In this document: piece after piece, positions 20,985 to 30,559 of the stretch | Position numbering within the stretch: position 1 is the first letter of the stretch | Layout: each line of letters begins with the position of its first letter | DNA from: Hyphomicrobiales bacterium | GTDB taxonomy: Bacteria; Pseudomonadota; Alphaproteobacteria; Rhizobiales; Rhizobiaceae | Length of the DNA: 64,000 bases | Assembly: GCA_900470805.1 (NCBI GenBank) | Contig: UCCA01000032.1 | Coordinates: 14,952 to 78,951 of the forward strand | Direction: 5' to 3' | The notes under the pieces: model-generated | Database searches by the model: none | What the model was told of the DNA's origin: nothing | The model's input: only the letters and a program-made list of their open reading frames with translations | Translations under genes and position numbers: made by a program

Positions 20985-21800
20985 TCACCCGGCCTTGCCA
21001 CGGCGTCTCGGTTCCGGCTGATCGTTGCTGTTGGCAATCATCACCGGTGCAAGGATGGCTTCGATCATCTCGATTCGCTGCTGGCGTCGCTCGAGCATCT
21101 TGTTGCGGCCGAGCTTCTCATGCGCCTTGGCCTGCCGGCTTGCCTGCAACTGCTCAACGTAGACTGCATCGGACGTCCTGTTTGAAAGCCGATCAAAGAT
21201 CCAGCAATACGAAGCAGGAAGCTCTCGGACAGACCATTGAGGACTTGCACTGTCACGATCCTCGTCGAGAATCTGTTCGAGCACGACCTGGTCCCATATG
21301 TCGGGATCGCGATCACAACGCTCCTTCCATATCTCAAGCAACCGCAACGTTGCTGGCGTGTCGTGCAGCAGGATCGTCGCCGAGATCAGCCGGCCTTCTT
21401 CGCGGTAGACGGCGAGATCGCAATCATAGTTCATCAGAGCCGGCCAGGGGTCTCTATGAAAGACCGCGTCCACGTCTACATAAAGCAGCTGCCCACGATG
21501 CGCCTTGCGCGCTTCGAGGAGAAATGTCGGCTTCAGCGCGGCATTGCGAACCCAGCTGCCCGCGCTGTCGACCGCCGTCGTGTGAACGTTCAACCCCAAG
21601 CGTCTTGCGGACGCCACCATCCGCGCCGCCTCGTGCTCGTACATCGAATTCGATGTATAGAATCCGACGACATCGCCGAATGCCGGTGAGGCGGATTTGA
21701 CGACCTCTCCATCCGTTGGAAACGGTACAAGGTGATTGCGATACTTGGATACAGATGCGCTGAAAAGATCGAGGAAGCGGTAAAGCAATTTCTTCTTCAT
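20985..21800 (-). CDS. putative nucleotide-diphospho-sugar glycosyltransferase
   Basis: A 271-residue GT-A-like protein without a signal peptide. A D-V-D motif in QLLYVDVDAVFHRDPW (109-111) fits metal and sugar-nucleotide binding, and the surrounding pattern (YEHEAARMVASARRLGL, NAALKPTFLLEA) resembles the nucleotide-diphospho-sugar transferase family. The start at 21800 begins MKKKLLYRFLDLF; the ribosome binding site is weak. It follows the next glycosyltransferase by 14 bases, so the two form a pair. The basic C-terminus ends RRRGKAG. Confidence 0.72.
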   Translation of the reverse strand: MKKKLLYRFLDLFSASVSKYRNHLVPFPTDGEVVKSASPAFGDVVGFYTSNSMYEHEAARMVASARRLGLNVHTTAVDSAGSWVRNAALKPTFLLEARKAHRGQLLYVDVDAVFHRDPWPALMNYDCDLAVYREEGRLISATILLHDTPATLRLLEIWKERCDRDPDIWDQVVLEQILDEDRDSASPQWSVRELPASYCWIFDRLSNRTSDAVYVEQLQASRQAKAHEKLGRNKMLERRQQRIEMIEAILAPVMIANSNDQPEPRRRGKAG

Positions 21801-21814
21801 GATATGAAAACCAA

Positions 21815-22639
21815 TTAAAGCCAGATGTTGAATTCGCGCTGCATGTATTCGACGCACTTTTGATTTGCCTCATCGCGGCCGGCTCCCTCGATGGTGGCGA
21901 GAAACAGCGAAGCGAAATTGTGGGCATCGGTGGTCATCGGCTCTTCGATACCGGCGGGCAGCCAGATCGGAATACCCTTCAAGGCAAGCATTCCAGATAG
22001 CCACACGTCATCGACAGCCCAGATGACATCCGGAATGTCGTAGGCGACATCATCGAAAAATTCCGGGCGCACGACGACACCGCCAAGACCCTGGAGGATG
22101 TCGGCGTAGCCGCCGTCAACGATAAGGCTCCGCATCGGCCTCGGCTTGCTGGAACCGAAAACCACCGTCGAAATCTTGTGGCGCAGACGGCTAGCACGCA
22201 GCCCCGGATCGAACTTGCGCCGGCGCACCGCTCTGGGCATGAAGACCGATGATGTCGCACTGTCGGAAGACAGCTCCTTGCCGATCAGAGCCACGCATTC
22301 CGACGGTCGCGCGTCCTGTGCCGCAAACAATTGCGATGACCAGTCCGGCGCGAAAACTTTATCGTCGTCACAGAACAGTATCTGCGCGGATTTGCCACGA
22401 AGGTCTTTGGCTGCGAAAAGCACCTTCGACGCTGGCCCCAAATCTTCATCGGGCCGAACGACCGTCACGCCATCCGGTACAGCCGGAATGGAACCGTCAT
22501 AATCAGGAAACCGCCGGTAGCGCCGCGGGATGTAAAGCCTGATCTCATTGACCGAGCCGCGCTGCTTCACCAAGCTGTCGAGCGTAGGTCCCAATTCCGA
22601 GAAACGCGGAGGGATTGTCGATAATGAAATGATGCGCAC
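21815..22639 (-). CDS. putative glycosyltransferase (GT-A fold)
   Basis: A 274-residue protein beginning MRIISLSTIPPRFSELGPTL, a pattern seen in family 2-like transferases. A D-D-D run in ILFCDDDKVFAPDW (91-93) would serve as the metal-binding DxD motif, and a later WAVDDVWLSGMLALKG holds a second acidic pair typical of the acceptor site. Product unknown. It and its partner at 20985-21800 sit away from the main polysaccharide cluster. Confidence 0.75.
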   Translation of the reverse strand: MRIISLSTIPPRFSELGPTLDSLVKQRGSVNEIRLYIPRRYRRFPDYDGSIPAVPDGVTVVRPDEDLGPASKVLFAAKDLRGKSAQILFCDDDKVFAPDWSSQLFAAQDARPSECVALIGKELSSDSATSSVFMPRAVRRRKFDPGLRASRLRHKISTVVFGSSKPRPMRSLIVDGGYADILQGLGGVVVRPEFFDDVAYDIPDVIWAVDDVWLSGMLALKGIPIWLPAGIEEPMTTDAHNFASLFLATIEGAGRDEANQKCVEYMQREFNIWL

Positions 22640-23020
22640 TTGAAACTCGATTAAAAATGAATGCAGGCATATACCGAACTACGGAAGACGCCACCTGTGC
22701 ACTCTGCCTTGCCGGCAGTCAACGCACATTTCCCGATGGCTGCATCCCGTTCAAGCAGTATCAGGCTTCGCGGCCCGCATCCGGCACTTTCCATCTCCGT
22801 GGCCAAAGCTCCGCAATGCCGCATGTGGATGGCACCGAGGGATCGCTAGCTAGAGCTAAAGTCAGCGGTTGTAAACCAACTGTTTGCCTAAGTGAGAGCT
22901 AAAGTGCCCCTGATGGCCTGCAGGACTTGATGTATCGCGCCCGATCCCACAACGTCAGCTTGTGGATCCGTTTCCGCGCCGATGACCCGTCGTGCGTAGG
23001 ATCCACCTGGGCGGAGCAAG
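22640..23020. other. intergenic region, no convincing gene
   Basis: About 380 bases between divergent units. Open frames here have poor starts and no family likeness. An 11-base direct repeat AGAGCTAAAGT occurs at 22852-22862 and 22895-22905, with a GGTT-GTA-AACC palindrome between (22867-22877); it could be a regulator site for the TPR gene. Confidence 0.4.
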
Positions 23021-24874
23021 ATGACGGTAGTCAGGACGAGCAACAATCTATCCAGGCCTCTGATGCTGACGGTGATTGGCGCATTGCTTCTGTTTATCGG
23101 GGTGATGCTCGGGCAGCGTCTGATGCCTCAGCCTCAGTCAGGCGGGCTCGAAGTGGCGGACTGGTCGTTGCGGGGAGCCGGGGATAAGGAGAGCTTCCGC
23201 AGTACCGCGGAACCTGCCGGCCGTCACGACAAGATACCGTTCGTCCGCGCTCGGCTGATGCAGGACGCGATCCGGCAGCGGGATTTCGCCGGCGCCACCC
23301 GGATCGCCAGCGAGACGCTGGCCGAGAGCCGGGCCAAGATCTGGACGCTCTACCCCTTCGCCGACTTCATCGGCAATGTCTCCGATCTCGGCGACGCTTC
23401 CTTCGAAGGCGCGCTCTCCGCATGGATCGATCAGGCGCCGCTCAGCGCGCTTCCGCGCCTCGTCCGCGCTCAATATTACTATGAACTGGCATGGTCGCGG
23501 CGCGGTCACCGCTTTTCCACGGAGACGGACGAACAGGCGCAGGCGGCGTTTTCGAGCGCCCTGAGCAAGAGCGTCGAGGACATTCGCCGCGTGCTGGAGC
23601 TGGAGCCCACCTCGGCTTACGGCCTCTACATGCAGGTGAAGATAATCGCCAGCTACGGCGCCACCACGGAACTTGCCGAGGCGCTCAATCAGGCGATCTC
23701 CGTCTATCCTGATTACATGCCGGCCTACGACACCGCGCTGTCGGCCACGCAGCCCAAATGGAGCGGCAGCATCGACATGATGTATGACTTGGTCGAGCGC
23801 TATGGCGCGCACGCCGAGGACGGATCGCCGCGGCAACTGTTGCCTCTCTTGCTCTACAAGTACCTGCTGATGTCCGCCGGAACGACTTGCTACCGGGAGC
23901 GCGGCGATGCCTACACGTCCTGCTTCCAGGACTTCATGAGACAGACCGTCAGGCCCGGCCTCGACGACAGCGCGGCCAAGGCCCTGCGCGCATTCGGCCG
24001 CGCCAACGCGTTCGAAACCAATGCCGCGGTCAGCGACATCCTCTCGGCAATGATATCGCAGTCGGGGGCCGATGCTTACGCTGGCCGGCTGCTCCAAGTT
24101 GCCGCCGACAGCTACGGCGTCGATCCGCGCCTGACGCAGACGCCAGCGGCGGATAACTTCATCATCGACAAGCTTGTCGCCAGTTCCTGGCTGTTCAAGG
24201 GCTTTTACGACAACGCCTTCACCAAGTACAAGGAAGCGCTGGCACATCTGCCGGCGGCCCGTTTCCCGACGCCCGAGCAGAGAGACATGGCCGTCGCCGA
24301 TATCTACGAAACGCTGACCATGATGTATTCCAAATCCGAGCGTCCGGCCGATATGATCGATGCCGCAACCGCCGCTCTGGCGCTGGATGGGAAGGCATCG
24401 AGCCGCATCTATCTGTGCTTCGGCAACTATCAGCTCAAGCGCTACGATCAGGCCGTCGAGGAATGCTCGAAGATCACCGCCGACCCGACCAGCGGCATCG
24501 AAGCCCATTACTGGCGCGCGCAGGTCTACAAGGCGATGAACGAGAGCGACAAGGCAGCGGCCGACTTCAGCGTCGTCGCCAACTCGCAGGACAACCGCAG
24601 GGCGGGCGCGGTGATCGAGCTCTCGATGATCTACTTCGGTCGGAAGGACAACAGGAGCGCGCTCGATATCCTGAACAGATACCCCTTCCTCTACGACGCC
24701 GCCATCACCAGCAAGGACGACGTCGCCGTCGGCTACAACAATCGCTGCTATGCTTACATGGAACTGGGCGACCTCACGAAGGCGCTGGACGACTGCAACG
24801 CCTCGCTGCGCTACGGCAGCATCCCAGATGCCTTCAAGAAGAAGGAAGAGCTGGTCGCCCGCCTGTCGCACTAA
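23021..24874 (+). CDS. membrane-anchored tetratricopeptide-repeat protein
   Basis: A 617-residue protein with one N-terminal membrane anchor (about 14-34, LMLTVIGALLLFIGVMLG) and a large helical periplasmic part. TPR-like units are seen in the last third (NFIIDKLVASSWLFKGFYDNAF, SSRIYLCFGNYQLKRYDQAV, IEAHYWRAQVYKAMNESDKA, VGYNNRCYAYMELGDLTKAL). The middle (about 150-330) is probably a separate helical domain; similarity to DUF4034 is possible but not certain. Scaffold or enzyme-inhibiting roles are typical; none can be named here. Confidence 0.7.
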   Translation: MTVVRTSNNLSRPLMLTVIGALLLFIGVMLGQRLMPQPQSGGLEVADWSLRGAGDKESFRSTAEPAGRHDKIPFVRARLMQDAIRQRDFAGATRIASETLAESRAKIWTLYPFADFIGNVSDLGDASFEGALSAWIDQAPLSALPRLVRAQYYYELAWSRRGHRFSTETDEQAQAAFSSALSKSVEDIRRVLELEPTSAYGLYMQVKIIASYGATTELAEALNQAISVYPDYMPAYDTALSATQPKWSGSIDMMYDLVERYGAHAEDGSPRQLLPLLLYKYLLMSAGTTCYRERGDAYTSCFQDFMRQTVRPGLDDSAAKALRAFGRANAFETNAAVSDILSAMISQSGADAYAGRLLQVAADSYGVDPRLTQTPAADNFIIDKLVASSWLFKGFYDNAFTKYKEALAHLPAARFPTPEQRDMAVADIYETLTMMYSKSERPADMIDAATAALALDGKASSRIYLCFGNYQLKRYDQAVEECSKITADPTSGIEAHYWRAQVYKAMNESDKAAADFSVVANSQDNRRAGAVIELSMIYFGRKDNRSALDILNRYPFLYDAAITSKDDVAVGYNNRCYAYMELGDLTKALDDCNASLRYGSIPDAFKKKEELVARLSH

Positions 24875-24893
24875 GGGGGCGCGTCATTCCACG

Positions 24894-24919
24894 AAAAAGG
24901 CGGAGCTTTCGCCCCGCCT
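24894..24919 (-). terminator. rho-independent terminator of the arabinose/ggu operon
   Basis: Read leftward: arm AGGCGGGGC, loop GAAA, arm GCTCCGCCT (nine pairs with one G-U), then a T run. It lies 26 bases after the arabonate dehydratase stop, between convergent genes. Confidence 0.85.
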
Positions 24920-24944
24920 CTCGTAAACGCTTGCGTGCAAGGGG

Positions 24945-26684
24945 TCAGTGGCTGTCCTTGCCCACCGCGTTACCGCGACATCCCTTGAGGAAGTCGAGGT
25001 CGGCCCCGGTGTCGGCGCCTTCGACATGCTGCTGGTGCAGGAAGGCATAGCCAGATGTCGGCAGGTCGTGGTTCGGCTGCCATTCCGCCAGCCGGCTCGC
25101 CAGTTCCGCATCGGAAATGTCGAGATGAAGGCGGCGGTTCGGCACGTCGAGCTCGATCATGTCGCCGTTGCGGACGACGGCGAGCGGGCCGCCGACAGCG
25201 GCTTCCGGCGAGGTGTGCAGCACGACGGTGCCGTAGGCGGTGCCGGACATGCGGGCATCGGAGATGCGCACCATGTCGGTGATGCCCTTCTTGAGCACCT
25301 TCGGAGGAAGACCCATGTTGCCGACTTCGGCCATGCCGGGATAACCCTTCGGACCACAGTTCTTCATGACCATGATGCAGTTCTCGTCGATGTCGAGACT
25401 GTCGTCGTTGATCTTCGCCTTGTAGTCGTCGATATCCTCGAACACCACGGCGCGGCCGCGATGCGTGAGCAGGTGCGGCGATGCGGCGGATGGCTTCAGC
25501 ACCGCGCCCTTCGGCGCTAGGTTGCCGCGCACGACGACGATGCCGCCCGACTGCGTCAGCGCCTTTTCAGCCGGCAGGATCACGTCCTCGTTCCAGTTGA
25601 CGACGTCCTTCACCTCGTCCCAGATCGTTTCGCCCGAGACCGTCAGCGCATCCTTGTGCAGCAGGCCGGATTCGCCGAGACGCTTGATGACGACAGGCAG
25701 GCCGCCGGCATAGAAGAACTCTTCCATCAGGTATTTGCCCGACGGCATCAGGTTGACGATCGTCGGCACGTCGCGGCCGCAACGGTCCCAGTCATCGAGC
25801 GTCAGGTCGATCCCGACGCGACCGGCCATGGCGAGCAGATGGATGACGGCATTGGTCGAACCGCCGATCGCCGCGTTGGTGCGGATGGCGTTCTCGAAGG
25901 CCTGCTTGGTCATGATATCCGACGGCTTCAGGTCGTCCTTCACCATCTGCACGATACGGCGGCCGGTGAGCTGTGCCATCACCTTGCGGCGGCTGTCGAC
26001 GCCGGGGATCGCGGCGTTGCCAGAGAGCGCCATGCCGAGCGCTTCGGCCATCGACGCCATCGTCGAGGCCGTGCCCATCGTGTTGCAGGTGCCGGACGAA
26101 CGGCTCATTGAGGCTTCAGCTTCGAGGAACTCGGCCTGCGTCATCTCGCCGGCCTTCACCATTTCCGAGAACTTCCACAGATGCGTGCCGGAGCCGACGC
26201 GCTCTCCGCGGAAGTAGCCGTTCAGCATTGGGCCGCCGGTGACGACGATCGACGGCAGGTCGACCGAGGCGGCCGCCATGATCAGCGACGGCGTGGTCTT
26301 GTCGCAACCAACGAGAAGCACGCAGCCGTCCATCGGCTGGCCGCGAATGGTCTCTTCGATCGAGAGCGCCGCCAGGTTGCGGTACATCATCGCTGTCGGG
26401 CGGAAGGTGTTTTCAGACGCCGAGAACACAGGCACTTCCATCGGGAAGCCGCCGGCTTCCCAGACGCCGGCCTTCACCTTTTCGGCGAGCTCGCGCAGAT
26501 GGCCGTTGCACGGCGTCATGTCGGACCAGGTGTTGAGGATGCCGATGACAGGGCGTCCGTCGAACAGGTCGTGCGGGTAACCCTGATTCTTCATCCAGCC
26601 GCGGTGATAGATGACGTCACGGCTGGTGCCGCCGTACCATTCCTGCGACCTCAGCTTGCGCGGCCATTCCGCTTTCTTAAACAT
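24945..26684 (-). CDS. L-arabonate dehydratase (IlvD/Edd family)
   Basis: A 579-residue enzyme of the [2Fe-2S] dehydratase family that removes water from L-arabonate to give L-2-keto-3-deoxyarabonate. Cluster Cys residues are at 59 (MTPCNG), 127 (GCDKT) and 200 (GTCNTMGTAST), and the catalytic Ser lies in ISDARMSGTAYG near 480. These positions match the structurally known Rhizobium leguminosarum enzyme as I remember it. It is the last gene of the chvE-ggu operon, 61 bases after the aldehyde dehydrogenase. Other pentonates are possible substrates. Confidence 0.92.
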   Translation of the reverse strand: MFKKAEWPRKLRSQEWYGGTSRDVIYHRGWMKNQGYPHDLFDGRPVIGILNTWSDMTPCNGHLRELAEKVKAGVWEAGGFPMEVPVFSASENTFRPTAMMYRNLAALSIEETIRGQPMDGCVLLVGCDKTTPSLIMAAASVDLPSIVVTGGPMLNGYFRGERVGSGTHLWKFSEMVKAGEMTQAEFLEAEASMSRSSGTCNTMGTASTMASMAEALGMALSGNAAIPGVDSRRKVMAQLTGRRIVQMVKDDLKPSDIMTKQAFENAIRTNAAIGGSTNAVIHLLAMAGRVGIDLTLDDWDRCGRDVPTIVNLMPSGKYLMEEFFYAGGLPVVIKRLGESGLLHKDALTVSGETIWDEVKDVVNWNEDVILPAEKALTQSGGIVVVRGNLAPKGAVLKPSAASPHLLTHRGRAVVFEDIDDYKAKINDDSLDIDENCIMVMKNCGPKGYPGMAEVGNMGLPPKVLKKGITDMVRISDARMSGTAYGTVVLHTSPEAAVGGPLAVVRNGDMIELDVPNRRLHLDISDAELASRLAEWQPNHDLPTSGYAFLHQQHVEGADTGADLDFLKGCRGNAVGKDSH

Positions 26685-26745
26685 TGTCTCTGTCCTTCAG
26701 AAGCGCCGAGCCGCCCTCGCGACGGCCCGGATCGCCAGTTGTGCG

Positions 26746-28179
26746 TCAGGCCAGCGTGTAGCTGGTCTTGACCGTTGTGTAGAATTCAGCTGCGTACCTG
26801 CCCTGCTCGCGCGGACCGTAGGACGAGCCCTTGCGACCGCCGAACGGCACGTGGAAATCGACGCCCGCCGTCGGCAGGTTGACCATCACCATCCCGGCCT
26901 CGGCATTACGCTTGAAATGCGTCGCATGCTTGAGGCTTGTCGTCGCAATGCCCGAGGAGAGGCCGAACGGCGTGTCGTTGGCCGTCGCCAGCGCCTCTTC
27001 GTAGTCCTTGACGCGGATGACCGAGACGACAGGTCCGAAGATTTCTTCGCGCGAGATGCGCATCTGGTTGGTCGCTTCGGTAAACAGCGTCGGCTGCAGG
27101 TAGAAGCCGGGCGTGTCGCGGGTGATCAACTCGCCGCCGAACGCCAGCTTGGCGCCTTCCTTTTTGCCGATCTCGATATAGTCGGTATCGGTCTTCAGCT
27201 GCTTCTCATCGACCACCGGGCCGATATGCGTGCCCGACTTCAGCGCGTTGTCAACGACGAGCGTCTCGAGCTTGGCCGTCAGAGCCGCCACGAACTTGTC
27301 GTGAATGCCCTCGGTGACGATCAGGCGCGACGAGGCGGTGCAGCGCTGGCCGGTCGAGAAGAAGCCGGAATTGGCGGCGGCCTCGACGGCGACATTGAGG
27401 TCAGCGTCATCGAGAACCACCATCGGGTTCTTGCCGCCCATTTCCAGCTGGAACTTGCGGTTATGCTCGAGCGAGGCGGAAGCGACGCGCTTGCCGGTGC
27501 CGGTCGAGCCGGTAAAGGTGATGCCCGCAACGTCGGGGCTGTCGAGCATCGCCTGACCGACCACCGAACCCTTGCCCATGACAAGGTTCAAGACGCCCTT
27601 CGGCAGGCCGGCGCGGTGCAGGATATCGACGATCGCCCAGGAGCAGCCGGGAACGAGTTCAGCCGGCTTGAAGACGATGGTGTTGCCGTAGCAAAGCGCC
27701 GGCGCGATTTTCCAGGCCGGAATGGCGATCGGGAAGTTCCATGGCGTGATGATGCCGATGACGCCAAGCGGATCACGGGTGATCTCGACACCGATGTTCG
27801 GGCGAACGGACGGGATCACCTCGCCGGCAAGGCGCAGCACTTCACCTGCGAAGAATTCGAAAATCTGCGAAGCGCGGATGGTCTCGCCGATCGCTTCCGG
27901 CAGCGTCTTGCCTTCTTCGCGGGCCAGCAGCGCGCCGAGCTCGTCCTTGCGGGCCATGATCTCGTCGCCGGCCTTCTTCAGGATGACGTGGCGTTCCCAG
28001 ATGCCGGAGCGCGACCAGGCCGGGAAAGCGGCCTTGGCGGCAGCGATGGCGTTCTTCGTGTCTTCGGCGGAACCATCGGCATAGAGGCCGACGACTTCGT
28101 TGGTGTCGGACGGATTGATGTTCTTCGTCGCGTCCGAGCCGATCCATTCGCCGGCAATCAGGTTCTGATAAATGGTCAT
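26746..28179 (-). CDS. alpha-ketoglutarate semialdehyde dehydrogenase-like aldehyde dehydrogenase
   Basis: A 477-residue aldehyde dehydrogenase with PWNFP (about 145-149), the NAD-site GSTGTGK, the catalytic Glu in LEMGGKN and catalytic Cys in GFFSTGQRCTASS (about 280). In non-phosphorylative pentose breakdown this enzyme oxidises 2,5-dioxovalerate to 2-oxoglutarate. The family has many specificities, so the named substrate rests on the dehydratase downstream and GguC upstream. Confidence 0.85.
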   Translation of the reverse strand: MTIYQNLIAGEWIGSDATKNINPSDTNEVVGLYADGSAEDTKNAIAAAKAAFPAWSRSGIWERHVILKKAGDEIMARKDELGALLAREEGKTLPEAIGETIRASQIFEFFAGEVLRLAGEVIPSVRPNIGVEITRDPLGVIGIITPWNFPIAIPAWKIAPALCYGNTIVFKPAELVPGCSWAIVDILHRAGLPKGVLNLVMGKGSVVGQAMLDSPDVAGITFTGSTGTGKRVASASLEHNRKFQLEMGGKNPMVVLDDADLNVAVEAAANSGFFSTGQRCTASSRLIVTEGIHDKFVAALTAKLETLVVDNALKSGTHIGPVVDEKQLKTDTDYIEIGKKEGAKLAFGGELITRDTPGFYLQPTLFTEATNQMRISREEIFGPVVSVIRVKDYEEALATANDTPFGLSSGIATTSLKHATHFKRNAEAGMVMVNLPTAGVDFHVPFGGRKGSSYGPREQGRYAAEFYTTVKTSYTLA

Positions 28180-28214
28180 GGGCCCTACAAGCCTCCTTTA
28201 CCGCTTATGAAAGA

Positions 28215-28244
28215 ATGGCCCGACCGCGAAGGCCGCCGGGCCAT
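28215..28244 (-). terminator. hairpin between gguC and the aldehyde dehydrogenase gene
   Basis: Eight-base inverted repeat ATGGCCCG / CGGGCCAT with a 14-base loop in the 71-base gap. No U-tract; more likely an intra-operon processing or stability element than a full stop. Confidence 0.5.
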
Positions 28245-28250
28245 GAGAGA

Positions 28251-29255
28251 TTAGAGTTGCTTGACGACGATCTCTTCTTCGGCGTCGATCTTCAGCGGAT
28301 TGCGCAGCGGCAGCCCGAATTCGGCGACCTCGATCTCGAACACGTCGCCCTCCTCCGTCTTGATGCCTTCGGCGAACGACAGCGTCGCAGTGCCGAACAT
28401 GTGGACGTGAACATCGCCGGGCACGCGGAACAGGCCATACTTGAAGTGGTGATATTCGAGGTTGGCGAAGGTATGCGACATGTTCGCTTCGCCCGACAGG
28501 AACGGCTTTTCGAAGATCACTTCGTTTCCGCGCTTGATGCGCGAGGTGCCGCGGATATCATCAGGTGCCGCGCCGATGCGGATCTCGGGGCCGAAGCTTG
28601 CCGGACGCAGCTTGGAGTGCGCGAGGTAGAGATAGTTCTGGCGCTCGGTGACGTGGTCGGAAAATTCGTTCGACAGCGCAAAGCCGATGCGGAACGGCGT
28701 GCCGTCTTCCGCGATCACATAGATGCCAGCCATCTCGGGCTCTTCGCCGCCATCCAGCGCGAAGGATGGGGAGACGAGCGGAGCACCCGGGGCCGCGGCG
28801 CCGTAGCCGTTGCCCTTGTAGAACCACTCGGGCTGCACGCCCTTTTCGCCAGCCTTCGGCTTTCCGTTCTCAAGACCCATCTTGAACATCTTCATCGAGT
28901 CCGTGAGGGTTTCCTCGGCGGCCTCGGAGGTTTTCTTGTGCATGCTGTCGCGGGTCGCGGCGGAGCCGAGATGCGTCAGGCCCGTACCCGTCAGATGCAG
29001 GTGCGCCGCATCCGGATGCGTCATCGGGGCCAGGAAGCGGCCTTCGGCATAGGCCTTCTCAAGATCGACGGCATCGCCGAGACCATGCGCCTCGATGACC
29101 GACACCAGCGACTTGCCACCGTTGGCGGCTTCAAGCGCCAGCGCATAGACGCTGCCGGCATTGTTGACGGCTTTCGCGGTACCGCCCGGCTCGCGCACGG
29201 CGACGACGATCTCTCCGTTCGAACCCTTGATCTGCGAAATAAGCACGGTCTTCAT
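28251..29255 (-). CDS. gguC: GguC / AraD1 family protein (FAH-like fold)
   Basis: A 334-residue protein of the GguC/AraD1 family, related to fumarylacetoacetate hydrolase. Seen are THPDAAHLHLTGTGLTHLGS, EWFYKGNG, LVSPSFALDGGEEPEMAGIY and ENVFSDHVTE-like metal-site surroundings (here ALSNEFSDHVTERQ). In Agrobacterium it follows chvE-gguA-gguB. Between arabonate dehydratase and ketoglutarate semialdehyde dehydrogenase the missing step is L-2-keto-3-deoxyarabonate dehydratase; GguC is the natural candidate, which is inference from context. Confidence 0.88.
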   Translation of the reverse strand: MKTVLISQIKGSNGEIVVAVREPGGTAKAVNNAGSVYALALEAANGGKSLVSVIEAHGLGDAVDLEKAYAEGRFLAPMTHPDAAHLHLTGTGLTHLGSAATRDSMHKKTSEAAEETLTDSMKMFKMGLENGKPKAGEKGVQPEWFYKGNGYGAAAPGAPLVSPSFALDGGEEPEMAGIYVIAEDGTPFRIGFALSNEFSDHVTERQNYLYLAHSKLRPASFGPEIRIGAAPDDIRGTSRIKRGNEVIFEKPFLSGEANMSHTFANLEYHHFKYGLFRVPGDVHVHMFGTATLSFAEGIKTEEGDVFEIEVAEFGLPLRNPLKIDAEEEIVVKQL

Positions 29256-29287
29256 CCTTTTCGAAAACGCGGAGTATGCTCCGCCGC

Positions 29288-29309
29288 TCCGGCTCCCGAG
29301 GGAGCCGGA
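29288..29309 (-). terminator. hairpin between gguB and gguC
   Basis: Ten-base-pair perfect stem (arm TCCGGCTCCC on the top strand, two-base loop GA, exact complement) inside the 98-base gap. No U-tract. Likely mRNA processing or attenuation site. Confidence 0.6.
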
Positions 29310-29353
29310 TAGGTTGGTTCATGGCTGCGAATGCATGGCCGGCGCTTTCGCGC

Positions 29354-30559
29354 TCAGCCCTTGTTCTTGTTGTAGACGTCGAAGAAGACGGCGGCGAGAA
29401 GCACGAGGCCCTTGACCATCTGCTGGAAGTCGATGCCGAGACCGACGATCGACATGCCGTTGTTCATCACGCCCATGATGAAGGCGCCGATGACGGCACC
29501 GGTGATCTTGCCAACGCCACCGGATGCCGAGGCACCGCCGATGAAGCAGGCCGCGATGACGTCGAGCTCGAAGCCGACGCCGGCCTTCGGCGTTGCCGAG
29601 TTCAGGCGCAGCGCGATGATCATCCCGGCGAGACCGGCCAGAACGCCCATGTTGACGAAGGTCAGGAAGCTCAGCCGCTCGGTGTTGATACCCGAGAGCT
29701 TGGTCGCCTTCTCGTTGCCGCCCAGTGCGTAGATGCGGCGACCGATGGTCGTCTTGCGGGTGACGAAGGCGTAGATCGCGATCAGCACCAGCATCACGAC
29801 GAGAACGTTCGGCAGGCCGCGATAGCTCGACAGCAGGTAGCCGATCCAGAGGATGGCGAGCGAAACGATGACGTTCTGGACGATGAAGAAGCTCGTCGGT
29901 TCGACGTCGATGCCGTGGCTCTCGTTGACCTTGCGGCGGCGCCAGGCGAGGTAGAACAGGATGATCGGCAGGATGATGGTCAGGATCATCGAGGTCGACT
30001 GCACCGGCGTACCGGCGATATCGATCATGTCGCCCGGCAGGAAGCCGGTGCTGATGACCTGGAATTCCTTCGGGAACGGCCCGATGTTCTTGCCGTTCAG
30101 CACGGTCAGCGTCAGGCCGCGGAACACCAGCATGCCGGCCAGCGTCACGATGAACGACGGAATGCGGTGATAGGCGATGAAATAGCCCTGCGCCGCGCCG
30201 ATAAGGCCACCGACGGCCAGGCAGATCAGCGCCGCCAGCCAGAAGTTCATGCCCCAGGAGACGGTGAAGATGGCCGCGAGCGCGCCGACGAAGGCGACGA
30301 TCGAGCCGACCGACAGGTCGATGTGGCCGGCGACGATGACCAGCAGCATGCCCAGCGCCATGATGACGATGAACGAATTCTGCAGCACGAGGTTCGTCAG
30401 GTTGACCGGCTTGAACAGAATGCCGCCGGTGTAGAACTGGAAGAACACCATGATCGCGACCAGCGCGATCAGCATGCCGTATTCGCGAATGTTACCGCGG
30501 ATGTAGTCGGTAACGGAAACGACGTTGCTTTCCTCGGTTGTTTGGTTGACCGGCGTCAT
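29354..30559 (-). CDS. gguB: sugar ABC transporter permease GguB
   Basis: A 401-residue inner-membrane permease of the BPD_transp_2 (monosaccharide) family with about ten hydrophobic segments. GHIDLSVGSIVAFVGALAAI and the GGNEKATKLSGINTERLSFL loop are diagnostic of this family. It pairs with GguA (ATPase) and ChvE (binding protein) to import xylose, arabinose, galactose or glucose. Its ATG overlaps the gguA stop (TAATG). Confidence 0.93.
   Translation of the reverse strand: MTPVNQTTEESNVVSVTDYIRGNIREYGMLIALVAIMVFFQFYTGGILFKPVNLTNLVLQNSFIVIMALGMLLVIVAGHIDLSVGSIVAFVGALAAIFTVSWGMNFWLAALICLAVGGLIGAAQGYFIAYHRIPSFIVTLAGMLVFRGLTLTVLNGKNIGPFPKEFQVISTGFLPGDMIDIAGTPVQSTSMILTIILPIILFYLAWRRRKVNESHGIDVEPTSFFIVQNVIVSLAILWIGYLLSSYRGLPNVLVVMLVLIAIYAFVTRKTTIGRRIYALGGNEKATKLSGINTERLSFLTFVNMGVLAGLAGMIIALRLNSATPKAGVGFELDVIAACFIGGASASGGVGKITGAVIGAFIMGVMNNGMSIVGLGIDFQQMVKGLVLLAAVFFDVYNKNKG

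Noticed and set aside
23138..24871. Long leftward open frame opposite the TPR gene
   Set aside because: Composition is typical of an antisense shadow; the rightward frame has a membrane anchor and TPR motifs.
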